Shown one piece after another: positions 42,827 to 50,439 of a DNA stretch of 64,000 nt. Source of the DNA: Croceitalea dokdonensis DOKDO 023 (GTDB lineage Bacteria > Bacteroidota > Bacteroidia > Flavobacteriales > Flavobacteriaceae); assembly GCF_001306415.1 (NCBI RefSeq), contig NZ_LDJX01000002.1:434001-498000 (forward strand), read 5' to 3'. Within the stretch, counting starts at the first letter, position 1. Every line of letters starts with the position of its first letter. Position numbers and translations under genes: made by a program. The notes below the pieces were generated by a model. It did not search any database and was not told the DNA's origin. It saw only the letters and a program-made list of their open reading frames with translations.

Positions 42827-44971
42827 TTATTTACACGTAACTCCGTCATCAATTATAATTTCAGTACCATAATTAGTTAAGAGGTCACATACTGATTGTG
42901 GAATGGAAGTGAGGTAGTTTTCTTGTAACGACAATAGCGTTAAATTGGTCAAGTTTCCGATTTCGGAAGGTATTTCGGTTAGTTGGTTATTTTGTAAAGT
43001 CAAGTTTCCCAGATTAACTAAATCACCAAGTTTCCTAGGTATAGCCGTTAAATTATTTTTTTCTAATCTTAAGCTCACTAGATTTGTCAATTGACCAAGT
43101 TCTTCAGGTATTTCCGTTAAAGCATTATCGTATAACCATAAGGATCTTAAATTGGTCAATTGTCCAATTTGTAAAGGGAATGACGATAAGGAATTAGAGC
43201 TTAGAATTAAGCTCTCTAGATTTGTCATTTGACCAAGTTCTTCAGGTATTTCCGTTAAAGAATTACTGTATAACAATAAGGATCTTAAATTGGTCAATTG
43301 TCCAATTTGTGAAGGTATTGATGTTAAGGAATTTCGAGATAACACTAAGTCCTCTAAATTCGATAATCGCCCAATTTGTGAAGGAATTGATGTTATGGAA
43401 TTATTATTTAGCCCTAAGGTTTTTAATTTTATTAGTTGTCCTATTTGGATAGGTATTTCTGATAAAGAATTATACTGTAACCATAAGCTTTCTAAATTAG
43501 TTAGTTGTCCTATTCGGGTTGGCACTTCGGTTAAGGAATTATGGTTTAACCAAAGGGTTTCTAAATTGATCAGTTGACCTATCTGTTCAGGTATTGATGT
43601 TAAGGCGTTGCTATTTAATCTTAAGGTATTTAATTTGGTTAGCTGTCCTATTTGAATAGGCACTTCTGATAAGGAGTTCTCCCTTAAATCAAATGTTTCT
43701 AAATTAATAAGCTCGCCTATTTGTGAAGGAATAGATGTTATGGAATTATAATCTAACCGTAGGTCTTTCAATTTTATTAGTTGTCCTATTTGGATAGGTA
43801 CTTCCGATAATGAATTATTATGTAAAGTCAAACTTTCCAATTGGGAGAGTAAACCAATTTCTGGCGGTAACACATCTAAGCCTTTTTGCCCAAGTGATAA
43901 ACGAGTTATAACACCGGCTTCATTTGTAGTGACCCCGGTCCAAGTACCAATATTTGGGTCGTTCAGTATCCAATCTAGTGTATTATTAGGGTTGGCATTA
44001 AAAATGGCTATTAATACGTCTCTTTCAGAATAAGAAATAGTCACCTCATAGATTGAGGAGGTATTGTCAGCCGCAGTAACCGTATAGTTCACTGGGTTTT
44101 TAAAGTTTTGTGTTCCAGAAGGGGTAATGTCAGCATTTTCAGACACTTGTATACTTGGCGTCAATGAATTGATATCTGCGGTCAATGGTACCGTTGCTGT
44201 TATGGTTTTAGCACTTTCATCTATTGTAGCAGTAATGTCCTCAGTTAGACCACTATTGTCATTGGCAGCAAAAACAAAACTTAGTATTTGTTTCCCATTA
44301 CTCGGACCCAATGTGACGGTTACTTTATATATAACTGTGCTACCATCTTGAGCGGTAACAATGAACTCCTGCACTGTTGAAAAGTCTTTGGCCGTATTCA
44401 AATCCATACTCGCTTCCGGTGATAGTTCAATTGTAGGTAAAAGCGAGCTAATATCAGTTCCAAAAGGTACGGAGGCGCTAATAGTATTGGTTGTTTGGTC
44501 TATGGAAGCCGCAATATCTTCATCCAGAGCCTCATTATCCTCCGCTTTAAAGACAAAGCTCAACACTTCTTTTTCTGTGTTTGGCGCTATGTTCAATTCT
44601 GTTTCGTAAGTAGCTTTTGTGCCGTCTTCTGCCGTTATGGTATAGGTAATGGGGGTGCTGAAATCTTGTGCCCCTGTTGGAGTAACAGTAGCCTTGTCAG
44701 AAGCTGTTACGCTTGGGGTTAAAGCAGTAATAGTTGTACCGAAGGGTACAGTAGCTTCAATGGTTTTATTGGTCTCATCAATATTGGCAATTATCGCTTC
44801 AGACAATTCATTATTGTGGGTGGTATTAAACACAAAACCGGTTATTTGTTTTTCACCACTCTTTACAATTGTTTCCGTAACGGGTGACGTTACATTGCCA
44901 TCATCATCTTTGCTGCAGCTTGCCAAAATCAATACCCCTATTAGGCAAATTAACTTTACGGTCGTTTTCAT
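42827..44971 (-). CDS. Surface lipoprotein with three DUF5018-like domains and 15 leucine-rich repeats
   Basis: 714 residues. Lipoprotein signal VLILASCSKDDDG carries the surface-export pattern S-K-D-D-D. Three related beta-sandwich domains (about 40-130, 133-222, 226-310) share the pattern SFVF...N..L.EDI.A.ID...TI.ATVP..T.I..L.P and end in YTVTAEDGT; these are DUF5018-like. A linker (NTLDWILNDPNIGTWTGVT) leads to 15 leucine-rich repeats of exactly 23 residues, consensus LESLWLNNNSLTEIPxQIGQLTN, and a C-terminal cap with a Cys pair (SVCDLL, GVTCK). It is the first gene of the six-gene unit. LRR arrays of this type bind proteins. Confidence 0.9.
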   Translation of the reverse strand: MKTTVKLICLIGVLILASCSKDDDGNVTSPVTETIVKSGEKQITGFVFNTTHNNELSEAIIANIDETNKTIEATVPFGTTITALTPSVTASDKATVTPTGAQDFSTPITYTITAEDGTKATYETELNIAPNTEKEVLSFVFKAEDNEALDEDIAASIDQTTNTISASVPFGTDISSLLPTIELSPEASMDLNTAKDFSTVQEFIVTAQDGSTVIYKVTVTLGPSNGKQILSFVFAANDNSGLTEDITATIDESAKTITATVPLTADINSLTPSIQVSENADITPSGTQNFKNPVNYTVTAADNTSSIYEVTISYSERDVLIAIFNANPNNTLDWILNDPNIGTWTGVTTNEAGVITRLSLGQKGLDVLPPEIGLLSQLESLTLHNNSLSEVPIQIGQLIKLKDLRLDYNSITSIPSQIGELINLETFDLRENSLSEVPIQIGQLTKLNTLRLNSNALTSIPEQIGQLINLETLWLNHNSLTEVPTRIGQLTNLESLWLQYNSLSEIPIQIGQLIKLKTLGLNNNSITSIPSQIGRLSNLEDLVLSRNSLTSIPSQIGQLTNLRSLLLYSNSLTEIPEELGQMTNLESLILSSNSLSSFPLQIGQLTNLRSLWLYDNALTEIPEELGQLTNLVSLRLEKNNLTAIPRKLGDLVNLGNLTLQNNQLTEIPSEIGNLTNLTLLSLQENYLTSIPQSVCDLLTNYGTEIIIDDGVTCK

Positions 44972-45431
44972 AACAAGACTAGTATAGAATTACAACCGCA
45001 AGCTAGGGTGAAGGGGTGAAAATAAGTTCAGGGCATATACTGAACTTTAAAAATTCAGGGTATACCCTGAGGAGAGAAGATTAGCACTAACTGGATAGTG
45101 GTAGCCATCGAGTGAAGTAAAAAAGGATATCAAGTAGTTATTGGTTTGGTTTAATTGTCATTACCCTTTAGGGAAGTTTGTAACTATACCAAAGCATAGA
45201 CTGTAGTAATTCGTAAGAGTTCTTTTAAATGGCCGTTTTACGGCACAGTTCCTAAACCTTGGAAATATATCCCATCCCAGTTCCATTTTCCGTGTTTTTT
45301 AATAGTTTTAGAAATAGACCTTTTATGGGACCAAAAAATACATTGTTTTTTACCAGCAAAACAATTATTCATGGTGTTTGCCCTACTCCAAGTAGAAGAT
45401 GTCTCTTGCAGTAATAGGGTCACTAGGACAA
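44972..45431. other. Promoter-bearing spacer between the LRR operon and tyrS
   Basis: 460 bases. The part nearest the LRR gene contains the two TTCAGGG palindromes; the rest (about 45075-45431) has no convincing gene. A 61-codon minus-strand frame (45238-45423) shows no motif or signal and is not called. No clear terminator for tyrS is visible. Confidence 0.5.
45026..45071. promoter_or_regulatory. Two TTCAGGG inverted-repeat operators upstream of the LRR operon
   Basis: Site 1 (45026-45045) reads GTTCAGGGCATATACTGAAC, with perfect outer half-sites GTTCAG/CTGAAC. Site 2 (45055-45070) reads TCAGGGTATACCCTGA, a perfect 16-bp palindrome. Both share TTCAGGG and their centres are 27 bases apart. 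They lie 55-100 bases before the LRR gene ATG, a position suited to a NarL-type regulator, and the operon's last gene encodes one. Binding by that regulator is inferred. Confidence 0.65.
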
Positions 45432-46727
45432 TTACTTGACCACCAACACAAAATAATTCTTTTTCCCCCGCTGTAACAGTACAAACTTATGGTTCACAAG
45501 GTCTTTCTTGGTTATGGTATACGCCTCCGTGACCTTTTCCTTATTCACGGAAATGGAGTTCTGTTTCAATTCCCTGCGCGCTTCCCCATTGGAACCCAAA
45601 AACTTTGTTTTTGCAGCCAAGGCACCAATCATATCCAATCCTTGCTCTATTTCTGACATGGCGATTTCTGCTTTCGGCACCCCTTCAAAAATATCCAGAA
45701 AGGTGCTTTCATCCAACTGCTTTAAATCTGTGGAGGTAGACTTCCCAAATAAAATGCCGCTGGCCTTGATGGCATTGTCCAAATCTTCCTTGGAGTGCAC
45801 CATAGTTGTGATTTCTGAGGCCAATTTCTTTTGGAGACTACGTAAATGAGGGGCCGCTTTATGTTCTTGAATAAGGGTTGCTATGGTTTCTTTGGATAAA
45901 AAAGTAAAGATTTTGATATACTTCTCGGCATCATCATCAGAGGTGTTTAACCAATATTGATAGAAACGGTAGGGCGATGTCCTTTTGGCATCCAACCAAA
46001 CATTGCCGCTTTCGGTTTTGCCAAATTTGGTTCCGTCTGCCTTTGTGATCAAGGGACAGGTCAATGCAAACCCCTTTCCCCCGCCAATGCGCCGTATCAA
46101 TTCCGTTCCGGTAGTGATATTCCCCCATTGATCACTGCCGCCCATTTGCAAAGTACAGTTATGGCTCCGGTACAGGTGCAAAAAGTCATACCCTTGAACC
46201 AATTGATAGGTAAATTCCGTAAACGACATCCCCTCTTTGGCTTCAGAGGACAGTCGTTTCTTTACGGAATCTTTGGCCATCATGTAATTCACGGTGATAT
46301 GTTTTCCCACATCACGGATAAAATCAAGGAATGAAAAATCCTTCATCCAATCATAATTGTTCACCAAGACGGCTGCGTTATCCGCATCACTTTCAAAATC
46401 CAAAAAACGGGACAACTGTTCTTTTAATGCGGCTTGGTTATGGCGCAGGGTTTGCTCGTCCAGCAAATTGCGCTCAGCAGATTTCCCGGAGGGATCTCCA
46501 ATCATTCCGGTGGCACCGCCGATAAGGGCAAAAGGCTTGTGGCCGGCCAACTGAAAGTGGCGCAACATCATTACACTCACTAAATGACCTATATGTAGGG
46601 AATCTGCCGTGGGATCAATACCAACATAAGCCGCCTGCATCCCAGATAACAGATGTGCTTCTGTGCCGGGCATGGCATCATGCAACATCCCCCTCCACTT
46701 TAATTCCTCCACAAAATTTTTGGTCAT
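45432..46727 (-). CDS. tyrS: Tyrosyl-tRNA synthetase
   Basis: 431 residues from ATG at 46727; nine further codons upstream are open but [17 protein letters not shown] is the usual start. The class I signature is [14 protein letters not shown], the KMSKS-equivalent is GTKFGKTES, and the tyrosine site includes [12 protein letters not shown] and [10 protein letters not shown]. The C-terminal S4-type RNA-binding part ends with [16 protein letters not shown]. It charges tRNA-Tyr in the cytoplasm. Length is normal for the bacterial TyrS family. Confidence 0.97.
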   Translation of the reverse strand: MTKNFVEELKWRGMLHDAMPGTEAHLLSGMQAAYVGIDPTADSLHIGHLVSVMMLRHFQLAGHKPFALIGGATGMIGDPSGKSAERNLLDEQTLRHNQAALKEQLSRFLDFESDADNAAVLVNNYDWMKDFSFLDFIRDVGKHITVNYMMAKDSVKKRLSSEAKEGMSFTEFTYQLVQGYDFLHLYRSHNCTLQMGGSDQWGNITTGTELIRRIGGGKGFALTCPLITKADGTKFGKTESGNVWLDAKRTSPYRFYQYWLNTSDDDAEKYIKIFTFLSKETIATLIQEHKAAPHLRSLQKKLASEITTMVHSKEDLDNAIKASGILFGKSTSTDLKQLDESTFLDIFEGVPKAEIAMSEIEQGLDMIGALAAKTKFLGSNGEARRELKQNSISVNKEKVTEAYTITKKDLVNHKFVLLQRGKKNYFVLVVK

Positions 46728-46814
46728 GGTTTTTTCCTTTTGAATAAGGTGCAAATATAACTTCTAGAATTTATTTGATGCCTCAAATTCAACCTACAAA
46801 TAGTACATTTGAAT

Positions 46815-47828
46815 ATGGTATTGGTAACAGGGGGAACAGGTTTGGTAGGATCACATTTATTGCTGCAATTGGCAAAAGCAGGCCACCAGGTTCGTGCCCT
46901 GTACCGAACAAAGGAAAAAATTGCCCTGGTTGAAAAAATTTTTGGTTACTATGAGACCAATGCCAAACCATTGTTGGATAGGATAGAATGGCTAAAATCA
47001 GATATTCTGGATATCCCAAATCTTACGGTGGCCTTTACGGGCATTGACACGGTATACCATTGCGCCGCTTACATTTCTTTTGACCCTAAGGACCGCAAAA
47101 AATTACTTAAAACCAACATTGAAGGAACGGCAAATGTGGTAAACCAGTGCATAGACTCCAAAATTAAAAAACTATGCTATGTAAGTTCCATTGCCGCTAT
47201 TGGCGGCACCCCAGATGATAGCTATGTTACTGAAAGTACGGAATGGAACAATACGGCTGGGTATGGCTATGCACTTTCCAAACATGGGGCAGAATTGGAG
47301 GTTTGGCGGGCTTCACAAGAAGGGGTTCCAAGCGTTATCGTAAATCCTGGAGTTATTTTGGGCCCGGGGTTCTGGACCTCTGGAAGTGGGCTTTTTTTTA
47401 AAGCAGCCTTTAAAGAACCAAAATATGCCCTGCCCAGTGGAACGGGATTTGTTACCGTAAGGGATGTAGTGAACGCTATGGTACTACTTATGGAACAACG
47501 CATTGAAAACCAACGTTTTATTCTGGTAAGCGTCAACAGGACGTACCTAGACGTAATGGCTGCTATGGCAAAAGCCATGCACAAAAAACCACCAAAAAAG
47601 GTGCTGAGCCAACTGGCCCTGCAAGTTGGATGGCGATTGGATTGGCTCAAAGGGACGATTCTCGGCAAAAGACGCAAACTGTCCAAGGCAACTGCGGCCT
47701 TGTTCTCCACACAGGAATATTATGACAGTAGCAAAATACTAAGTGTGCTTAAAGACTTTACCTTTGAGGATATAGATGCCGAAATAAAGAGAACAGCCGT
47801 TATTTTTTTAGCGGAGCAACGCTCTTAG
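46815..47828 (+). CDS. NAD-dependent epimerase/dehydratase, SDR extended
   Basis: 337 residues from ATG at 46815 (a TTG lies 6 bases upstream). The Rossmann motif is VLVTGGTGLVGSHLLLQLAKAG at residues 2-23, the HCAAYISF strand follows and the catalytic YxxxK is YGYALSKHG. It belongs with dihydroflavonol-reductase-like SDR proteins; the substrate is not known. Its last 29 bases overlap, tail to tail, the 3' end of the DUF4296 gene. Confidence 0.87.
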   Translation: MVLVTGGTGLVGSHLLLQLAKAGHQVRALYRTKEKIALVEKIFGYYETNAKPLLDRIEWLKSDILDIPNLTVAFTGIDTVYHCAAYISFDPKDRKKLLKTNIEGTANVVNQCIDSKIKKLCYVSSIAAIGGTPDDSYVTESTEWNNTAGYGYALSKHGAELEVWRASQEGVPSVIVNPGVILGPGFWTSGSGLFFKAAFKEPKYALPSGTGFVTVRDVVNAMVLLMEQRIENQRFILVSVNRTYLDVMAAMAKAMHKKPPKKVLSQLALQVGWRLDWLKGTILGKRRKLSKATAALFSTQEYYDSSKILSVLKDFTFEDIDAEIKRTAVIFLAEQRS

Positions 47829-48243
47829 GGGCTTTATTGGAGTCTACTTTTAGAAGGCTGTCCTTTACCGCTTTCCTAGCTTGATCAGTGCTGTCCTTTT
47901 TACGTTCCCGTTCTGCGTTAATTTCTTGGATACGGGACTCCAAACGTGCTTCCACGTTTTTATAAATGGTTTCATAGGTTAGTGGAACGGAAGCATAATA
48001 CAGATCGCTTTCCGTAAACTGAATGCTGTCAATATCATATTTTTCGAACAAATAGGGCATTAATTCTATTTGGTGCTTTTCCAAGATTTGGATGTTCGTG
48101 GATTTAATGGAATTTAAAAGGGCCAGATCATAGAGAATATCGGTCATCTTTTCCTCACCAATTAAATCTTTTGGGGGTTCTATGACCTTTTCCGCGCAAG
48201 CAAGCACCCCAATAAAAAGTAATATGGAAAGTACTTTTCTCAT
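47800..48243 (-). CDS. DUF4296 lipoprotein
   Basis: 147 residues from ATG at 48243, which opens a lipoprotein signal (LLFIGVLACAEKV). The DUF4296 core is PPKDLIGEEKMTDILYDLALLNSIK with the later LMPYLFEKYDIDSIQFTESDLYYAS. The C-terminal part is charged and helical (NAERERKKDSTDQ). Function is unknown; in Flavobacteria the family is typically found after dihydroorotase, as it is here (4-base gap). Confidence 0.88.
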   Translation of the reverse strand: MRKVLSILLFIGVLACAEKVIEPPKDLIGEEKMTDILYDLALLNSIKSTNIQILEKHQIELMPYLFEKYDIDSIQFTESDLYYASVPLTYETIYKNVEARLESRIQEINAERERKKDSTDQARKAVKDSLLKVDSNKAPKSVAPLKK

Positions 48244-48247
48244 CCTA

Positions 48248-49582
48248 TCATCTATCAAAAGTTAGCCGTTGCCCATGTCTTGCTGGCAAAACCTTCCCGT
48301 TTTCAAAGGCAAGGTTCCCGTTCACAAAGGTTCTTTTCACTTGGTTGTTAAATGTGGTTCCCTCAAAGGGAGACCAACCACAGTGATAAAGAATATTATC
48401 CTTACTTATGTTAAGCGGACTGTCCATGGCCACCTCTACCAAATCTGCCTGGTATCCTTCCCTTAAAAATCCACGTTTGGCCACATCAAACAGCAAGGCA
48501 GGGTTATGGCACATTTTCTGCACCATTTTTTCCAATGAAATAACCCCTTCTTGGTATTTCTGCAACATAGCCAACAGAGCGTGTTGTACCAATGGGCCTC
48601 CAGAGGGGGCGTTACAATAGTTGTTTTCTTTTTCGGCAATGGTATGTGGGGCGTGGTCTGTGGCTATAACGTCTATGCGGTCATCCAGAAGGGCTTGCCA
48701 CAAGGCGGTTCTATCTTCCTTGGTCTTTACGGCGGGGTTCCACTTGATCAAGGTTCCTTTTTCTTGGTAGTCTTCATCTGAAAACCATAAATGATGGATG
48801 CAGACCTCTGCAGTGATCTTCTTGTCCTTAAGGGGCACGGCATTGGTGAACAACTCCATTTCCTTTCCGGTGGATAGGTGAAAAACGTGTAATCTGGCAC
48901 CGGTACGTTTTGCCAGGGCAATGGCCTTGGAGGAAGATAAATAACAAGCCTCCTCACTGCGTATCATTGGATGGTATTTTATAGGAATGTCTTCTCCATA
49001 CTGTTCTTTATAACGGGCAAGGTTGGCCCTAATGGTACCTTCATCTTCGCAATGGGTAGAAATGACCATCTCTGTATTGGAAAAAATCTGTTCCAGTACT
49101 TTTTCATCATCCACCAACATATTACCGGTAGATGAACCCAAAAAGAGCTTTACCCCGGAACAACTGTTTTTATCCAATCGTTTTAACTCCTCAAGATTAT
49201 CATTGGTTCCTCCAAATAGAAAGGAATAATTGGCGTAGGAATTTCCTTTGGCCAACCCATGTTTCTGTTCCAATTTTTCAATGGTAGTGGTTTGTGGATT
49301 GGTATTTGGCTGCTCCATAAAAGAAGTGATGCCCCCAGCTACGGCAGCCCTGCTTTCCGATGCAATATTGCCTTTATGGGTGAGGCCGGGCTCCCTAAAA
49401 TGCACTTGATCGTCTATAATACCTGGAATCAACAGGTTTCCCCCAAAATCTATGGTTTTTGCGGAAGGGTGCGAAATAGACGTATCCATTTTAACTATGA
49501 TTTGATCCTTTATGAGCAAATCTGTTTCAAATATTTTGCCTTCGTTGACCGCTTTGGCATTTTTCAGTAAAATACTATTCAT
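48248..49582 (-). CDS. pyrC: Dihydroorotase, class I type
   Basis: 444 residues. The amidohydrolase core has IDDQVHFREPGLTHKG, where the usual first metal-binding His of the HxH motif is Gln, then the carbamylated Lys in CSGVKLFLGSS, His in MVISTHCEDE, His in RLHVFHLSTG and the catalytic Asp in VIATDHAPHT. It cyclises carbamoyl-aspartate to dihydroorotate in pyrimidine synthesis. It is the middle gene of a minus-strand run with a mannosyltransferase (28-base gap) and DUF4296 (4-base gap). Confidence 0.93.
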   Translation of the reverse strand: MNSILLKNAKAVNEGKIFETDLLIKDQIIVKMDTSISHPSAKTIDFGGNLLIPGIIDDQVHFREPGLTHKGNIASESRAAVAGGITSFMEQPNTNPQTTTIEKLEQKHGLAKGNSYANYSFLFGGTNDNLEELKRLDKNSCSGVKLFLGSSTGNMLVDDEKVLEQIFSNTEMVISTHCEDEGTIRANLARYKEQYGEDIPIKYHPMIRSEEACYLSSSKAIALAKRTGARLHVFHLSTGKEMELFTNAVPLKDKKITAEVCIHHLWFSDEDYQEKGTLIKWNPAVKTKEDRTALWQALLDDRIDVIATDHAPHTIAEKENNYCNAPSGGPLVQHALLAMLQKYQEGVISLEKMVQKMCHNPALLFDVAKRGFLREGYQADLVEVAMDSPLNISKDNILYHCGWSPFEGTTFNNQVKRTFVNGNLAFENGKVLPARHGQRLTFDR

Positions 49583-49610
49583 AATCCTATGTACTTAACC
49601 TTATTAAAAC

Positions 49611-50339
49611 CTAAAAAGAATTTCTTCTAAAAATACTTCTGACCCGCATACTGACCACCCCAAAAATAGCCTCCCAAACAATATTGGAACTCATTTTAGA
49701 TTGCCCATTGATCCTGTCCGTAAAAATAATGGACACTTCCTTGATCTTAAATTTTTTTAAATAGGCCCTATATTTCATTTCTATTTGAAAGGCATACCCC
49801 ACAAACCTGACTGAATCCAGATTTAGGTTTTCCAATACTTTTCTCTTGTAACACACAAATCCCGCGGTAGGGTCATGCACCCACATCCCAGTGATCAATT
49901 TCACGTAAAACGATGCGCCGTAGGAGAGTAAAACCCGGGAAAGCGGCCAATTAACCACATTTACCCCTTTTTTATATCGGGAGCCAACGGCAACATCTGC
50001 CCCGTCCAAACATGCCCTGTGCAAGCGTAAAAGATCACTGGGTTTGTGTGAAAAATCGGCATCCATCTCAAAAATATATGGGTAGTGTCTTGCCAATGCC
50101 CATTTAAATCCATGGATGTAGGCCGTACCCAAGCCAGATTTTTCCTTTCTGACCTCCAAAAAGAGGCGGTCCGGAAATTCTTCCTGTAACTGCCTAACAT
50201 TGGCAGCGGTGCCATCCGGTGAATTATCATCAACAACCAGTAGGTCAAAGTCCTTTTTTAGGTCAAATACCGTCCTGACCATGGCTTCGATATTTTCTAT
50301 CTCATTAAATGTGGGTATGATTACCAAACCTTCTGACAC
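49611..50339 (-). CDS. Polyprenol monophosphomannose synthase (DPM1-like GT2)
   Basis: 242 residues from GTG at 50339, giving MSEGLVIIPTFNEIENI; a TTG at 50348 is the alternative and no ATG fits. GT2 motifs are present: LLVVDDNSPDGT (nucleotide-sugar site), EMDADFSHKP (metal-binding DxD) and VHDPTAGFVCYKRKVL. It transfers mannose from GDP-mannose to polyprenyl phosphate at the cytoplasmic face of the inner membrane, feeding lipid-linked sugar to mannosyltransferases. It is divergent from a GT39-type glycosyltransferase gene that could use this donor. Confidence 0.9.
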   Translation of the reverse strand: MSEGLVIIPTFNEIENIEAMVRTVFDLKKDFDLLVVDDNSPDGTAANVRQLQEEFPDRLFLEVRKEKSGLGTAYIHGFKWALARHYPYIFEMDADFSHKPSDLLRLHRACLDGADVAVGSRYKKGVNVVNWPLSRVLLSYGASFYVKLITGMWVHDPTAGFVCYKRKVLENLNLDSVRFVGYAFQIEMKYRAYLKKFKIKEVSIIFTDRINGQSKMSSNIVWEAIFGVVSMRVRSIFRRNSF

Positions 50340-50439
50340 AAAAACCAATTTTAAGCTTCAAAAATAAGGTTTTAAAACGTAAAGAAATTTACAGGTGTTT
50401 CGTGCTTATAGCCAATGATTTGTACATTCGCATTACCGA

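Noticed and set aside
43020-43910. Regular DNA repeats in the LRR gene considered as a tandem-repeat locus of non-coding type
   Set aside because: The period is exactly 69 bases and encodes complete 23-residue LRRs, so the repeat is protein-driven.
45238-45423. 61-codon minus-strand frame between the LRR operon and tyrS
   Set aside because: No signal peptide, motif or start context; the rest of the spacer is also non-coding in appearance.
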